NCBI GenBank assembly: GCA_001579985.1
Contig: LRSR01007068.1
Span: forward strand, 1-27,548
Length of the DNA: 27,548 nt
Origin: Hypsibius dujardini
Lineage: Eukaryota; Tardigrada; Eutardigrada; Parachela; Hypsibiidae
Direction of reading: 5' to 3'
Shown here: piece by piece, positions 1-11,040 of the stretch
Layout: every line of letters starts with the position of its first letter
How positions within the stretch are numbered: position 1 is the first letter of the stretch
The notes under the pieces: generated by a model
The model's database searches: none
Seen by the model: only the letters and a program-made list of their open reading frames with translations
What the model was told of the DNA's origin: nothing
Position numbers and translations under genes: made by a program

Positions 1-75
1 GACTGGGTTGGGTTGGGTGGCTGGCTGGCTGGGTTGGGCTGACTGGGTTGGGTGGTTGGGCTGGCTGTGTGGGCT
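1..75. repeat. GGGTTG/GGCTG simple repeat
   Basis: Degenerate tandem GGGTTG, GGCTG and GGTGG units run from the left edge to about 75. They lie in the intron following exon 89-176 of the Munc13-like gene. The unit is irregular and embedded in a gene, so it is not read as telomere. Confidence 0.8.
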
Positions 76-88
76 TAATTGTACTCAC

Positions 89-2033
89 CGTGATCTTGAT
101 GTCGGTGCATCCGAGAAAGTCGTCCACATTGTCCGCGGCACTTTTTCTCGCTGACTGCGCAATTTGTTTGAAATAACTACGGACGATGAACAACTCGGTT
201 GTTGAGGTCATATATGCTCGTACCGGGTGCAGGTCAGGTTTGCCTCATATGCTCTGACGCGTATAAGCAAGATACAGACGGACAAGAAACTTACCGGTTA
301 AGACCTTTAATGCCTTGGACGTTCTTCAAGTTCTTCACAGCATCCATGACCTAGGAAAATTCAAACATCTATTGTCAAAATATTTAGTGTCTTTCAGTAA
401 ATTAAAATCGTTCATGCACGAGAGAAAAGAAGTTAGAGACTTCACTAAATGTTGCTTGGCTGTGTCGATTGATTAATGAATTGTACTGCTTGTGACCATA
501 AATAAAGGCACTGTGATTGATTGATCGATTGATTGATTGGTTGCACTTCTAGTACCTGTTTGTACGGAAGAGCAACACCGAGGGCGTAATTGTAATGTTA
601 CTTTCGATAATTACCTCGTACTCTTCGTCTTGATCAAAGATATCCAAGTGGAGTACGTCCTCGTTGACATTGTCCACTATCCTGGAAACGATTATGGAGC
701 AAACTGACTTAAATGTTTGCAATATGCACGTTAACATTTTGGATTGAAAAATTATCACATAAATTTGGAGTTAATTTTACGGTTTTATTTTAAAACATAA
801 AAAATAAGTTCTATCTTAACGCGCTGTTAAAAGAGAATGTACTTCAAGGAAAATATTATCGACCGAGCAATTTCCGAGGCATTTCCTTCATTTAACAACT
901 CTTGAGTGCCTACATGTGAAAGCTCTCATTCCAAATGGGATTGAGGGTGGCTTTTTTGACGGTCGTCGCACGGATGAACTTCGCCGGCAATTGCTCCAGA
1001 ATGACGTCGTTGTTGGTGCAGTCTTTCCGGGACTTGCTGCGATTTTTCCCGTACAAGCTGACCTTTCTGGCTCGCCAGTCCTTCCCCTCATCCGTCATGG
1101 CGTTGTCCTGGGACGGAGTGGACGTGAGATCGACATGCTTCCGTGACTTATGACCAATCAATCCCAGCATGCAATAGGGATCGGAGAATCCGTTCGCGTC
1201 CTTAGCCTCGAGGTCACGTGCTTCGACGACGGTGATGTGCAGCACCACTTTCGGCGGCTGTGAAATACACGAATTACCGGCAAATTACAAAACACGCGTG
1301 GCAAAAGCCTTGCGCTAACCGAGTTAAGCCATTACACTCGTTGCACGACTGGTGTACGGAGCCATCGAGTTAAAGTGCTTAAATCGGTCAGCACAAGGTT
1401 TTTGTCACGTGTCTACATGCAACCTAATAGGAATGATAGGAATGATAGGAATGGAAGCAACCTAATAATTTGAGTAAGTCAAAGAAATTAGAACACTAAA
1501 CGCTATAACCTTTCTAGATTTGTCTAGGCAGTTTGGTTAATCATAATCAGGAAAAACAATTCTACACAGGCATGTCGCTAGTTGTGCCACCGTTCCATAA
1601 TGTTATTATACTATGACGCTTGGATTAATGGAGCTAATTAATCTGATTAAATAAATATTGATTACCTGAATAAATATTATTATAAATTATTGATTCTGTT
1701 TGTTAATTTAATAATTTAATAAATCTACCAATAACAAAGCAACTTATTTAAACCATTTTTTAATGGTAGATTTTCAAGACCCCATTATCCAAAACAGACC
1801 GAGCAGCACTAATGATTCATGCACCGCAGTCACACAGATACACACAGACCACAGACAGACACAGACACAGACAGACACACAGACAGACACACAGACAGAC
1901 ACAGACACAGACAGACAGACAGACAGACACACAGACACACACAGCCACAGACACACACACAGACACAGACAGACAGACACAGACAGACAGACAGACAGAC
2001 AGAAACACAGACACAGACACACACACAGACACA

Positions 2034-2091
<58 letters not shown>

Positions 2092-5000
2092 CACGCACAC
2101 TAGTTGGTGCTTACTTTCTCCTGGTTCGCTTTGGAAAGCAAACGAACATGCCGCGCATTATCGATCCCGAACGCGGCCTGTGCAAACTGCAACAGTTCGT
2201 CGTTGAAGGTGGTCTTCACTGCCGCAGCAGCCGTCGCCGCCTTCTGCTGGCTGCCGTGCTGATGATGGTCCGCCGCTGTCTGCTGACCGATTTTATGCTT
2301 AAGAGTGTAGAGAACTACGAGTAGACACATAAAAACACATCGGCGGGTTTTTAATGCGACCCAAACGATAAAAAAGGGAGAACCCAATGGAGATAGACAA
2401 CAGCTCAGACTGTACGCGTACCTTCCACGTAAAGCTCCTCCAGCTGCAAGGTTGGACAAACAGAAAAGAAAGAATGTCGTGAAATTTGCTCTTTGCACGC
2501 ACTTTTCGAGTATATGCACGCACTTTTCGAGTACATGTACAGTATATAAGGTGTAACAGTAGTTTACGAGTTCGTAAATAATGATTTGTGTGTTTTTCGA
2601 TCCCGTTTCATGAGGTTTCATGCAAATTCGGTTGTGGATGGGACTTGCCTCTTCGCTGGAAGATGTGGCTGATCCCACTCGGCTTTGGCGACGTGCACCG
2701 GGAACGGTGACTGCGGCACTGGTGGTGCTTCCCGGAAGGACCTTGTCCTTGCTGGCCTGGAATTGAAACGATCTTCAGTAGGTGCAAGGAACAATATTAA
2801 TATCTACAGTACTTAGAAATCTGACTAATTTATTTTAAACACTTGCAGTATTTGCATTATTTGATACAATGGTTTCAGTGCCAATTCAGGTTCAGATCTG
2901 CGACCAAGAGGTGCTTTATTTGAACAGTATTAACTGCAAAGACTGCTCCTGTTTCCGCCAATATCGGTATTACGTAGTGTACTGTTACGTACAAAAAGAT
3001 ACGGTATTCTGTCTGCTCTGTATAGCGGTATATAAAGTTCCCCCATAATATGACATTATAAGGCCATCGCTCCCTTCTTAAAAAATTTAATTTGTTCATT
3101 AATTAACCCTTCTCTTTTTCTTTTGATGGAATAAATTTTGATAACAAATTATCGAAATAAATATATTTGCATTTTGGTGGATCCGTGCCCTTGCGAGACC
3201 GCCAAAAGCCCCACGCACCCCTTCGGCGACCCATTAGCAAATGATCGACCGATAACTCCTGCCATTCTGTTCGCTTCCCCTCCGCATCATTAGCCAGAGG
3301 GGCACTCGTTGGCGGCCTAATTGAATTGAGCAGTCACCGGATGTAGTAACCGAATCCGACATAACATCTCATTTAATTATCTCAGTACATGGAGCTGCAC
3401 GTTTTTTCCCGGTTGCGTCCCCCCCCCTCTCTCTCTCTCCTTTGGTCATTACGGTCTAATAGGTCCCTGTTCTGGCTAAAATAAAGACCACTAAAAAACT
3501 ACAAATATCGTTCAGACAACTCATCTCACCTCTTTATCGGCTCGAATGGTGTACTCGTGCGACTTGGTCTGGAGACCGGAGAACCGGTCGAAAAAGTCGT
3601 CCCCAATGTTGCCACTGAAAAGGAAGCACACATACAAGCATGAGAGAGCACGTACGTACCAGCGACTCACATAACGTCAAGAGAATACACCGGCCTTTAC
3701 AGCGACAAGGGCCGGATTTGAATTGTCAAGTGGTCAAGTGGGCAATTTCACAAAAAGAACGATCGATTTCGTTCTATCCAAACATACTGAACAAGCCCTT
3801 CCAAGGGAAGGAAATGTGCCAATTAAACCATCAACTGTTTTTCCCATCCGTCAATTTGTCCTAACGCTAGTCCGATTTCCAACATCTTTATATATGTTCC
3901 TATATATATGTATGTATTGTAATGCACTTTAATGGACATTCAGTGGGACGATTACCTGATACGCATAGCAATCTCCGGAGAATTGACCCCCGAACTGCAG
4001 CTAAACACCGAACTCCTCCTACGACCCATGAACATGGTTCTCACTCTTCACATCCGGTGGGTGTGTAAACTACCGCAATGTACACGCGCTCCTTTGCCTA
4101 ATCGGTGTGACATGTGTATGTGTCTGTGCAGACAGAGCACGGTTACAAAACGTAAGGATATTCCCGAAGGACCTCGGGGAAGTTAATCCGCGACGCCAAG
4201 TCCCCACCAGGAAAGCCCCATTCAATCAGCGTCAACCGCCGTCAGCGAGAAGAACAATTCCGACAATAGAGATCGCTGAAGACAAGGAAGACACGTACGC
4301 GAATGGCACTGACAGGTCGAGTAATGTGTCCGAAGATGTTACAAGCACATGCTTGCTGATTCCCACTGAAATAGCCTCATCCCGGGTCGACGCGTGTGTG
4401 CGAGCATGCCGCGCGTTAATGGAGACCAGCACGCGGAACGGAAGGCGCAACAAACCGGGTGTGAAGGGATTGAATTCCGAATTCTCTGTCACAAGCGATT
4501 TTCGGGGGATATTTCAACTGAGAGAGAACTGGGAAAATTGAAAAGGAAAGTCTTCATCCACAACAAACTGAGTACGACGACGATGGGGGGCTTCTTTCAA
4601 TTTGCGCGCGCTCCGGTTAATGGGCTCCGACCGACCGACCGGCGGGTGTGTGGGGCGCTCGTTTCGCGGCCGGATTAACGGCTGAAGATGCGCCGATCCC
4701 AGGGATGAACAGCACAGACACACACAGACACGCCAAACAGACACAGACACGCCAAACAGGATCTCTTCCTGTAGACGGGACGTGCGCCGTAAATCGTGCA
4801 AAATAAAATTTACCCTCGCTCTGAAATGCCGTTTGAAATAATAATAACCACTCTCTGCCTGTATGCGTGCGTGTGTGTGTGTGTGTGTGTGTGTGCCTGT
4901 TGATGGGTTCCCCAATTGCGAGTGATCCCCTGCAACACATGTTCCGGGGTCAAGGGGTCGACTGACGCCAGCGAAGCTTCAAACCGACCGACCGACCGAC

Positions 5001-8000
5001 CGATCGACGGCGACAACGAGGACCACGGGGACTCATAAACCTGATACCAGAGAGACCTGTCAGCTCGTACACGCCCGGCATGCTTTCCGTCCACTACCGA
5101 GTGCATAGGACTAGGTACTTCCTCATCCCCTTTATCCCTGCCGGTCTTTTCTCCCGTTTAGTGCGCGAATAAAAAGGGTTCCTGTGTGTGTATGTGGTGT
5201 GTGTGTGTGTGCGTGTGCGTGTGTGTGTGTGTGAACCCGCGCCCATGAGAAACTTAAAAACATTTACCGCGCGCGATCGATGGTGCGCGGGCTAAATTGA
5301 ACAGACACAGAGTCTGCAGTGTCTTTTCAGCATGAGGCAAAGTCTGTATTTCGGCTCACCCTCCATTTGGTCGATATATCGGCTCACTCATGGGCTTCTC
5401 TTTCATGGCAGGTGCTTGATTGTTTGATTTGCTGTACTTCATCCTAGTATACTATAGCTTTTCTAAAAACCAAACAATCAAGCAGCTGCCATGAAAGAGA
5501 AATTCAAGAGTGAGCCGATTCATTGGCCAAGTGGAGGGTGAGCCGAAATACAGACTTTACCTCGTACAAAGTATGATCGATTATGTCAGGCATGCATGCA
5601 TAGTAGCGAGCGTGTGTTCCTTTTTGACCGCGGGTGCCGGGTGTTGTTTAGAGTGTATGCACCCGCCATAATGGGTTGCCGTGAGTATGTGCGGTGTATA
5701 CAGTATATGCCCAGGCGGAAATCAATATGCTGGCTTCAAATAGGTAGTGTTGCTCTGCCTGTGCCGGTCTGTGTGGCTCGTTCACGAGCAATCTGTATTT
5801 TTTCCCGTATCTTGTTATCCCGAGTAAAAGTCCTATAATCAAGTTGTCATCCCAAGAATCGGTTTGCCGACTCGTGCGTGGTTGCCTGGACGGGTGTGTT
5901 TTTAATGGATGGGTTCGGCCTAGAGGGCAGCAGCATGCAGCGAGACCCACACTTGGGGAATGCACGAGGGACACCACAGGGAGGTTTGACACCAGATGCC
6001 GCGGCGTTCGGTTCGCCATAAGGCTTGTTACAACGAGACGCTCCCAAGACGGGAAGAAAAGTCGTTTGTCGGGAAGATTCGATTATGTAGTCTAATTGAA
6101 CAGCTGATGATGTATGTAATAATGTGGACATTCGCCCAAGTCAATTGACCGTATGAAAACAAGCGGTTGCGTCCAATCGATAGTCACCTGATACCGGTAC
6201 TGAAGTACCAAATCCAATAAGCCAACTAAATTGCCCCCGAAAACCGCAAAAGCTCTTCGCTTTGAATGCAAATCAATAAAGTGAACCAAAAAAGCAGTCT
6301 GCTAGTTGCTAGTGCTAGTTGCAGTCATCGGTGCCGACAGGTATAACTGTTTTTTTCATCACTCGTGCCTAGGTTTCCTTACGTATTTTTTAGCCTATCT
6401 AACAATAAATATGTCCCACTCTATGTTGGATTTAAATTGTAATAACCTGTGTAATACGAAAATTAGCCAAATTTTTACTGACACCAGCACGGTGTCTGTC
6501 TGTCACACTGCTGAGGCGTTGAACTCCTGCACGCACGCCACCTGTAGATCCGTATCAGTTGCCAAAGCTAACCCATGGGTCCCCATGAGTCCCCATAGGT
6601 CCCCATGGGTTCCCGCAAGTTTTCATACGCCTCCATGGGTTCCCGCAAGTTTTCATACGCCTCCATGTCTTAACGTATACATGCGGTCCCGCCCATCTTG
6701 GTGTTTACGGCTCTTACCGAATTTTCTTCAATCCGTCACCGCTTCTCAACGGGACGTTCACACTAGGGAAATTACTCGGCAATGCTCCTTCCATACGGAC
6801 AAAATTTAACGATGCCTTTTTTCCCAAAAATATTTTTGTGCTGCTTTACAGCCTGGAGCTTGATTTTTCATATCACAAAAGGCCGAAGTCTTAAATGAAC
6901 AAGACTCCCGTGAGCCACCGTCAATAGGTGAGAGCTAATGCATCCTTTCATGATCAGCCGGTGCCTGCTGCTTCAACGCCTGCAGAGGAACTTCGAAAAA
7001 CGAGCCGCCATATTTCCGGTTCAGGTGACAATTTTACAGCCACTGCCCCCGCAGAAGTCGCAAGATGCCTTAGCAGTGTAATGACGGTAACTGTACAGCG
7101 CCGCGCGATGCACAGATGGGCTAATTTACAAACAGGTTCAAACGGAAGTAAAGTAAAGCAAGGTATAGCAAAGTATCGTCATCCGAATACTTATAGATCC
7201 CAAAACAAGGATATTAATAGTGAATACACTTCCTGAAAACAATCCAAAAATGATAGTCACTCCGAACGCCCACTCGGACTCTTGGGAGTAATCATTAAAT
7301 GTGTTACAATAACTTTAATGATTACAGCTCACGATAAGTTGGCGTTTGTTAGAGTCCCCCGGTTGCACGGCTTGCCGGCAGGTATGAGGGAGGGGTCCTG
7401 GAATGGACCACTTGACTTTCCGTACACTGGAATAGGCCACCGGGTGGCAGGGGGCGCTTTGTCGCAAATTAATCGAAAACAAGTGAGTCAGTGCATAGTC
7501 AGCGACCTCTGCAGTGCACTTTTTCCAACCGTCCAATTATTTCGTTTTTTAAACATTTTCCCACAACTTTTCTTCATATCTGATACTTATTCCAAATTAT
7601 CGATTATTTTCTATCGTTTAGGATCTTGATGATAACCAAGTCTTGTGTGGATGTAGTGATTCCAAGGTGGCCCATTCCAGGAGACGGGCAAGTCAAGTGG
7701 CCCATTCCAGGACCACTCATACTGTACTTGGACCCCTCATACTGTACTTGGACCCCTCATACTGTACTAGGACCCCTCATGCTGTACTAGGACCCCTCAT
7801 GCTGTACTTGGACCCCTCATACTGTATTAGGACCCCTCATACTGTACTTGGACCCCTCATACTGTACTTGGACCCCTCATACTGTACTTGGACCCCTCAT
7901 ACTGTACTAGGACCCCTCATACTGTACTAGTACCACATTAATGCGCTTTTGTGCGGCGCGCATCGGTGAGCATTGCTTGCTCAACGGTTTGTGCGAACCG

Positions 8001-8863
8001 AAGGACCCCCTTCAATATTGGTTAAAGTACGTAAACACAAGTTTATAGGCTATAAATAGACAATCGTTACCGAATTTTTTTTCGACCGAAAAATAATGTT
8101 TCCTCCCCCCCCCCCGAAATCTGAAGAAAAATTGGAAATAAAAACCAGTCGCTAGCATACTTTTTCTCTAAAAAGTTGCAACGGCTGTTCGTAATTTTTC
8201 AATTTCTGACGACTACTCTTTCTCACATGGATCTGCTGGCACACAACGGCTACAGAAGCATTAAATCAGTCCTTGGCCTTGGGCTTTCTTTCCATTCATA
8301 ATAACTACATTGTAATTCCCTTTATTGCTGATTAACTTACTATTTTCTCAAACAGTTGTATGGCATCTACCTATTTATTCATAATTGATAAAGCATCTAA
8401 ATCATGGCATCATCTGAACGCAGACAGAAGTGGAAGGCCCAGAATCAGATCTGTATTCCCATTATTACTGTAAAATCTTTTATCGCATCACGGAATCTCA
8501 AGTCGGGCTGAATCCGTTCGATTAAATAAAGTCATGTCACTTGTCAGCGACTCTTCTCACAGACAAGTGAAAGTAGAGTACACCGGAACGATCATTAAAC
8601 TGACAAGAATTCGGTGTCGCATCACGACATCCATTCCCACCCACCCCCACCCCTCGCGCCTCTCACCTGGATAATACCGTCTTCCCCGTCAAGGCACTCA
8701 ACAGTCCGTAGCGAGTGCTCCCATCAGCGATTAATTTCTCCACCGCCAGCGTCGGTGGTGCCTGCCCCGAGGGGCTCCCCGTGGACTGGACCGACGCTTG
8801 ACCAACCACTTTTCGTGTCGTGCCGGCCGACGAAGCCGACGAGGACGCCCAGTTTCGCATCAT
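89..8863 (-). CDS. BAIAP3/UNC13D: Munc13-4/BAIAP3-like protein, 5' part (3' end off the left edge)
   Basis: Member of the Munc13-4/BAIAP3 branch (Drosophila staccato), Ca2+-regulated tethering and priming factors for SNARE-driven vesicle fusion at the plasma membrane. Exons in transcript order: 8667-8863, 3530-3614, 2649-2756, 2422-2443, 2115-2275, 914-1257, 615-681, 295-350, 89-176. All junctions keep one frame (1128 nt, 376 codons), then the gene leaves the window. Visible parts are a Ser/Ala-rich N-terminus, the pre-C2 helix (LEELYVE, later [11 protein letters not shown]), then the C2A domain. C2A shows [43 protein letters not shown] and, after it, [10 protein letters not shown] and DDFLGC. 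This order matches human Munc13-4 and BAIAP3, where the helix directly precedes C2A. The Asp residues needed for Ca2+ loops are present. C2A carries a basic insert of about 40 residues. The MUN domain and C2B must lie to the left. Which of the two vertebrate paralogues is closer cannot be decided here. Confidence 0.87.
1427..1455. repeat. 10-bp tandem repeat, about 3 copies
   Basis: TAGGAATGAT-type unit repeated nearly perfectly about three times within an intron. Short and probably slippage-derived. Confidence 0.7.
1831..2100. repeat. Compound (ACAG)n/(CA)n microsatellite
   Basis: About 270 bp of mixed ACAG, ACAC and ACAGAC units, ending in a pure CA run (about 2032-2084). It keeps several frames open on both strands, producing His/Thr/Asp/Arg/Gln-rich or Cys/Val-rich false ORFs. 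It sits next to the 5' splice site of an exon of the minus-strand gene, so length changes could affect splicing (inference). Confidence 0.95.
2494..2535. repeat. 21-bp direct repeat, 2 copies
   Basis: The unit TGCACGCACTTTTCGAGTA plus two bases occurs twice, almost identically, in the intron upstream of the 22-bp micro-exon of the Munc13-like gene. Confidence 0.8.
2757..3529. other. Intron of the Munc13-like gene
   Basis: The intron between exons 3530-3614 and 2649-2756, both at phase 0. It is AT-rich except for a more GC-rich block (about 3178-3345) and a short C/CT run (about 3420-3440). I looked for a further exon in the GC-rich block and found none with usable splice sites and frame. Confidence 0.6.
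4871..4895. repeat. (TG)n microsatellite
   Basis: A pure GT/TG run in the large intron. Confidence 0.9.
4983..5005. repeat. (GACC)n tetranucleotide repeat
   Basis: About five to six consecutive CCGA/GACC units, the last one degenerate (GATC). Confidence 0.85.
5183..5233. repeat. Interrupted (TG)n microsatellite
   Basis: A TG run broken by TATG, GGTG and GCGTGTGC interruptions, in the large intron. Confidence 0.9.
5334..5563. mobile_element. Small fold-back / MITE-like element
   Basis: Two inverted arms of 93 bp (5334-5426 and 5471-5563) flank a 44-bp centre. The arms match over their whole length with scattered substitutions, sharing for example AAAGTCTGTATTTCGGCTCA, TCTCTTTCATGGCAG and GCTTGATTGTTTG. 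The element is about 230 bp, has no coding capacity and would form a long hairpin. I see no clear target-site duplication. It has the form of a non-autonomous fold-back DNA element. The family is unknown. Confidence 0.8.
6604..6663. repeat. 30-bp tandem duplication
   Basis: Two identical 30-bp units, containing TTCCCGCAAGTTTTCATACG, follow a run of degenerate CCCCATGGGT-like words (about 6572-6610). It looks like a young local duplication in the large intron. Confidence 0.85.
7382..7722 (+). mobile_element. TIR (MITE-like) element, copy 1
   Basis: An element of about 340 bp with long imperfect terminal inverted repeats of about 60 bp. The left end starts GTATGAG then GGTCCTGGAATGGACCACTT. 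The right end carries the reverse complement, ending CCATTCCAGGACC then CTCATAC. Each end has a second internal CTGGAATRGGCCACC motif. The interior shares long stretches with the inverted copy at 21517-21822, such as CACCGGGTGGCAGGGG and TTATTTCGTTTTTTAAAC. There is no transposase, so it looks non-autonomous. It lies in the first intron of the Munc13-like gene, and its right end runs into a minisatellite. Confidence 0.8.
7711..7930. repeat. 20-bp minisatellite, 11 units
   Basis: Eleven head-to-tail 20-bp units of consensus GACCCCTCATACTGTACTTG with few substitutions (A/G at one site, TT/TA near the end). Because 20 is not a multiple of 3, the array stays open as a repeating peptide in the plus strand, but this is not coding. 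The first unit overlaps the right terminus of the adjacent TIR element: the GACC(A/C)CTCATAC part is the element end and the rest is flank. Confidence 0.95.
8667..8863 (-). CDS. Probable first coding exon of the Munc13-4/BAIAP3-like gene
   Basis: Open frame from ATG at 8863 ([14 protein letters not shown]...) to a strong donor (CCAG/GTGAGA) at 8666. The 65 codons are rich in Ser, Ala and Gly, low-complexity like many Munc13 N-termini. The exon ends two bases into a codon (TCC AG), and the next recognised exon (3530-3614) begins with the one base needed to finish a Ser codon, so the phase fits. A possible acceptor (TATTCAG) lies just before the first ATG at 8864-8865, so the exon could instead be internal with an unseen leader exon further right. 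Linkage across the 5 kb intron is inferred from phase, strand and lack of other candidates. Transcript evidence would settle it. Confidence 0.6.
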
Positions 8864-9075
8864 CCTGAATATATGTGGGAATGTATCAAAAAGACTTAAC
8901 AGACCCGAGCGCGTTTAACGCAACCAAGTGGCGCCGGTTGTAAAAATGTTTCCGCTTTACGAAGAAGGAATCGAAAGTGATTTGACGACAATCTCCAGAC
9001 TGCACTGGAGGACGGGACCTTGATGGTAACACTTGAGATGTCGGGAGAGGAGGCGATGATCGCGGATAGTATGTG

Positions 9076-9128
<53 letters not shown>

Positions 9129-11040
9129 GCCCCCGAAAGCACAAAGCCGTCGTCAGACACACACAGTGTGTCTCTCTGTGTTGTATATGTGTTGATCCAA
9201 CAGATTGGAGGCAATGATTGAGGCAGCAGCCGTAGGGATGAGGCGGGGTGTTGTCGGGAACCCGGTCGTGCGTACCCCAAACAAGTACCGAGGCAAAATA
9301 CTGGCAGACACACACCAGCTGTATAGTATTACGGAATCAGACAGGGTCGCATGTAGCTAATCAATTCCTGCAGCGAGCACAAAAAAACGCCCGCGTCCCG
9401 GCATGTGTGTGTCTCCGATCGCAAGCCTTGGGCGGGCAAACTTCTCAAGCCCCCGATAACTGAACCCACAAAACGGGCCACTGGGGACCCTCACACGTCG
9501 AGTCAGTTAGGGGGGGGGGAGGTCAGGAAAGCAAGGCCAGACAAACGTTATCGCACTGGGGACCTGACCACACACACAGAGAGTGTACGTGATCTCATTA
9601 ATCGAGGCCCACGTTGTGTTGGGCTGAGGACGTATGCCCGTAAAAGATTTAAAGACCTGTTTTACAAAAGTACTGCGTTTTTCCCTGCCGACGAGAAAGA
9701 CAGGAATGGCGGAGTAATTGTTCGTAAACATTTATAGCTGACGAACCTCGCACACATGAGCATCCTTTGCTTTCCGTTCTGGCGGACTGGTGTCATATGA
9801 CAATATATACGGGAGGTAGTCATATATCCCAAAGTACAATGAAAATGTGATGTATGGATAGCATCGGGTTGCTATCGATTCCCGTGGCAGACAGGATGCT
9901 GCTTCGGTAATCAAACTAGCGGGTTACATTTTATGGGAGCCTTGTGCCCGCGTGTACATTGTATGAGCCGTATGGCTTATTTAGCGCATTAATCTCCGGT
10001 GGCGTTTTGCACGGGATTGGCTCAAGTGCTGCAGCTGAGTGCTGCTGCTTCCCTCTCCCTTTCTCTCTCTCTCTTTTTTTTATTCTCCATCTAAAGAGAA
10101 AGAAGGAACGCGGGAACGGAAAAAAAACAGGCATGCGGGAGTTAGCAGTCAACATCGGAATAGGGGCAAAAGTTCCCGTGCACGCGACATTTAATGACAG
10201 TGGAAGGCCGCACCGGCTTAAACGTGGCGCCGGCTTCTTCCATCATGTTGAGCAGCGTAACCTTTTAAGGAGCATTTCGTCTCTAGTGCAGAAGAAATCA
10301 TAAATATCAAAAAATGCCTTTTCTGTACATGTACTACTACCATATTTTGGTCCTGTATGGTTGCAGTATATAATTAACTCGGTTGAAAAGAGTGTGTTCG
10401 CGTGAATGACGGTTTCTGAAAGCTCATATGCAAATTAATCATCTCTGTACGAACGAGTACGAATGCTTTGTGAGTTCCAGTAGTCAATCAAAAAGGTTCC
10501 CAGAAAGGTCCCCAGACCACAAAAAAGTTCTTACGCAAGGCGAAAATGCCCTTTAAATTTAATAACATGCCATTTGTCTCCCGAACAGTTGCGCTCAGTT
10601 TGTCCTGGTCGATTAGGGTCGATACAACGTACTTTTTACATTTTCTTCATGATAAAGGATCAGGCGTGTTTAGCCACCCATGATCGCCATTCTTACTTTT
10701 TCAAAGACCTCGCTTAAACACTACTCCGGAAGAGCGAACTGCAGGCGGTGGTGCAGCGCGACTGGCAACGGTACTCGTCGGGGCGTTTGGTGCTGGGTCA
10801 TTCACCAATCACCGCTATCGGCACTGGTACCGAATAGCATCAGCGCCACCTACAGGCTATTTTCCCTGACCTGTACCCAAACGGGTTGCAAACCCGAATC
10901 GCAAATAGTACACTTGATTATTTTAAAAATTTAAAATAATTAAGTCCACTTCATAAGCTACTTACATATTGGCAATATTTAAGATGCTGAATATTCTAGC
11001 TGAAAAGCAAAAGCTGGCTGAATTACCGTACCAAGCCGGA
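8864..11040. other. Intergenic region upstream of the Munc13-like gene
   Basis: Holds a TG microsatellite (9077-9125), a G-run (about 9511-9519), a pyrimidine-rich stretch near 10050-10080 and otherwise unique sequence. Several open frames of 60-120 codons start at non-ATG codons or have low complexity and no recognisable homology. The promoter of the minus-strand gene should lie here, but I see no distinctive element. Confidence 0.5.
9077..9125. repeat. (TG)n microsatellite
   Basis: An almost uninterrupted TG run of about 49 bp, about 210 bp upstream of the inferred first coding exon of the minus-strand Munc13-like gene. Confidence 0.95.

Larger units (their letters stand above)
1258..2114. 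other. Intron of the Munc13-like gene
   Basis: The intron between exons 2115-2275 and 914-1257. It holds an AT-rich stretch (about 1590-1760), a short AGGAATGAT-type tandem (about 1427-1455) and a long ACAG/CA microsatellite (1831-2100) that comes within 14 bases of the donor of exon 2115-2275. No coding signal is seen. Confidence 0.75.
3615..8666. other. Large first intron of the Munc13-like gene (repeat-rich)
   Basis: About 5 kb between the inferred first exon and the next recognised exon. It contains TG microsatellites (4871-4895, 5183-5233), a GACC run (4983-5005), a small fold-back element (5334-5563), a 30-bp tandem duplication (6604-6663), a TIR element (7382-7722), a 20-bp minisatellite (7711-7930) and a C-run near 8105. 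Long open frames at 4107-4541 and 6306-6809 have no recognisable homology. I see no supported gene. An additional exon or a nested gene cannot be excluded. Confidence 0.5.

Noticed and set aside
1-75. Telomere-like GGGTTG repeat
   Set aside because: Units are irregular (GGGTTG, GGCTG, GGTGG) and lie inside an intron of a gene that continues past the edge.
1763-2324. Long open frames on both strands over the ACAG/CA repeat
   Set aside because: They are produced by the microsatellite (His/Thr/Asp-rich or Cys/Val-rich repeats) and the minus-strand gene exon lies within the same stretch.
4107-4541. 144-codon plus-strand frame with non-repetitive composition in the large intron
   Set aside because: No recognisable family, and an opposite-strand frame overlaps it. 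Only a weak acceptor-like GTCTGTGCAG stands near its start. Kept open as a possible nested exon but not supported.
6306-6809. 167-codon plus-strand frame
   Set aside because: It starts at a non-ATG codon and runs across a tandem duplication. No domain, signal or homology is visible.
7282-7629. Open frame over TIR copy 1, with a similar frame over copy 2
   Set aside because: The two peptides look alike ([14 protein letters not shown]), but the base differences fall mostly at amino-acid-changing positions, so the similarity reflects shared element DNA, not a conserved protein.
7643-7930. Repetitive peptide frame ([13 protein letters not shown]-like)
   Set aside because: A 20-bp unit is not a multiple of three and is open in several frames by chance.
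8896-9315. Minus-strand frames of 118-139 codons upstream of the Munc13-like gene
   Set aside because: They cross the TG microsatellite (a His/Thr run) and show no family resemblance.
10725-10860. Possible weak inverted repeat around CTGCAGGCGGTGG and CCACCTACAG
   Set aside because: Only a short and gapped match, not distinguishable from chance by eye.
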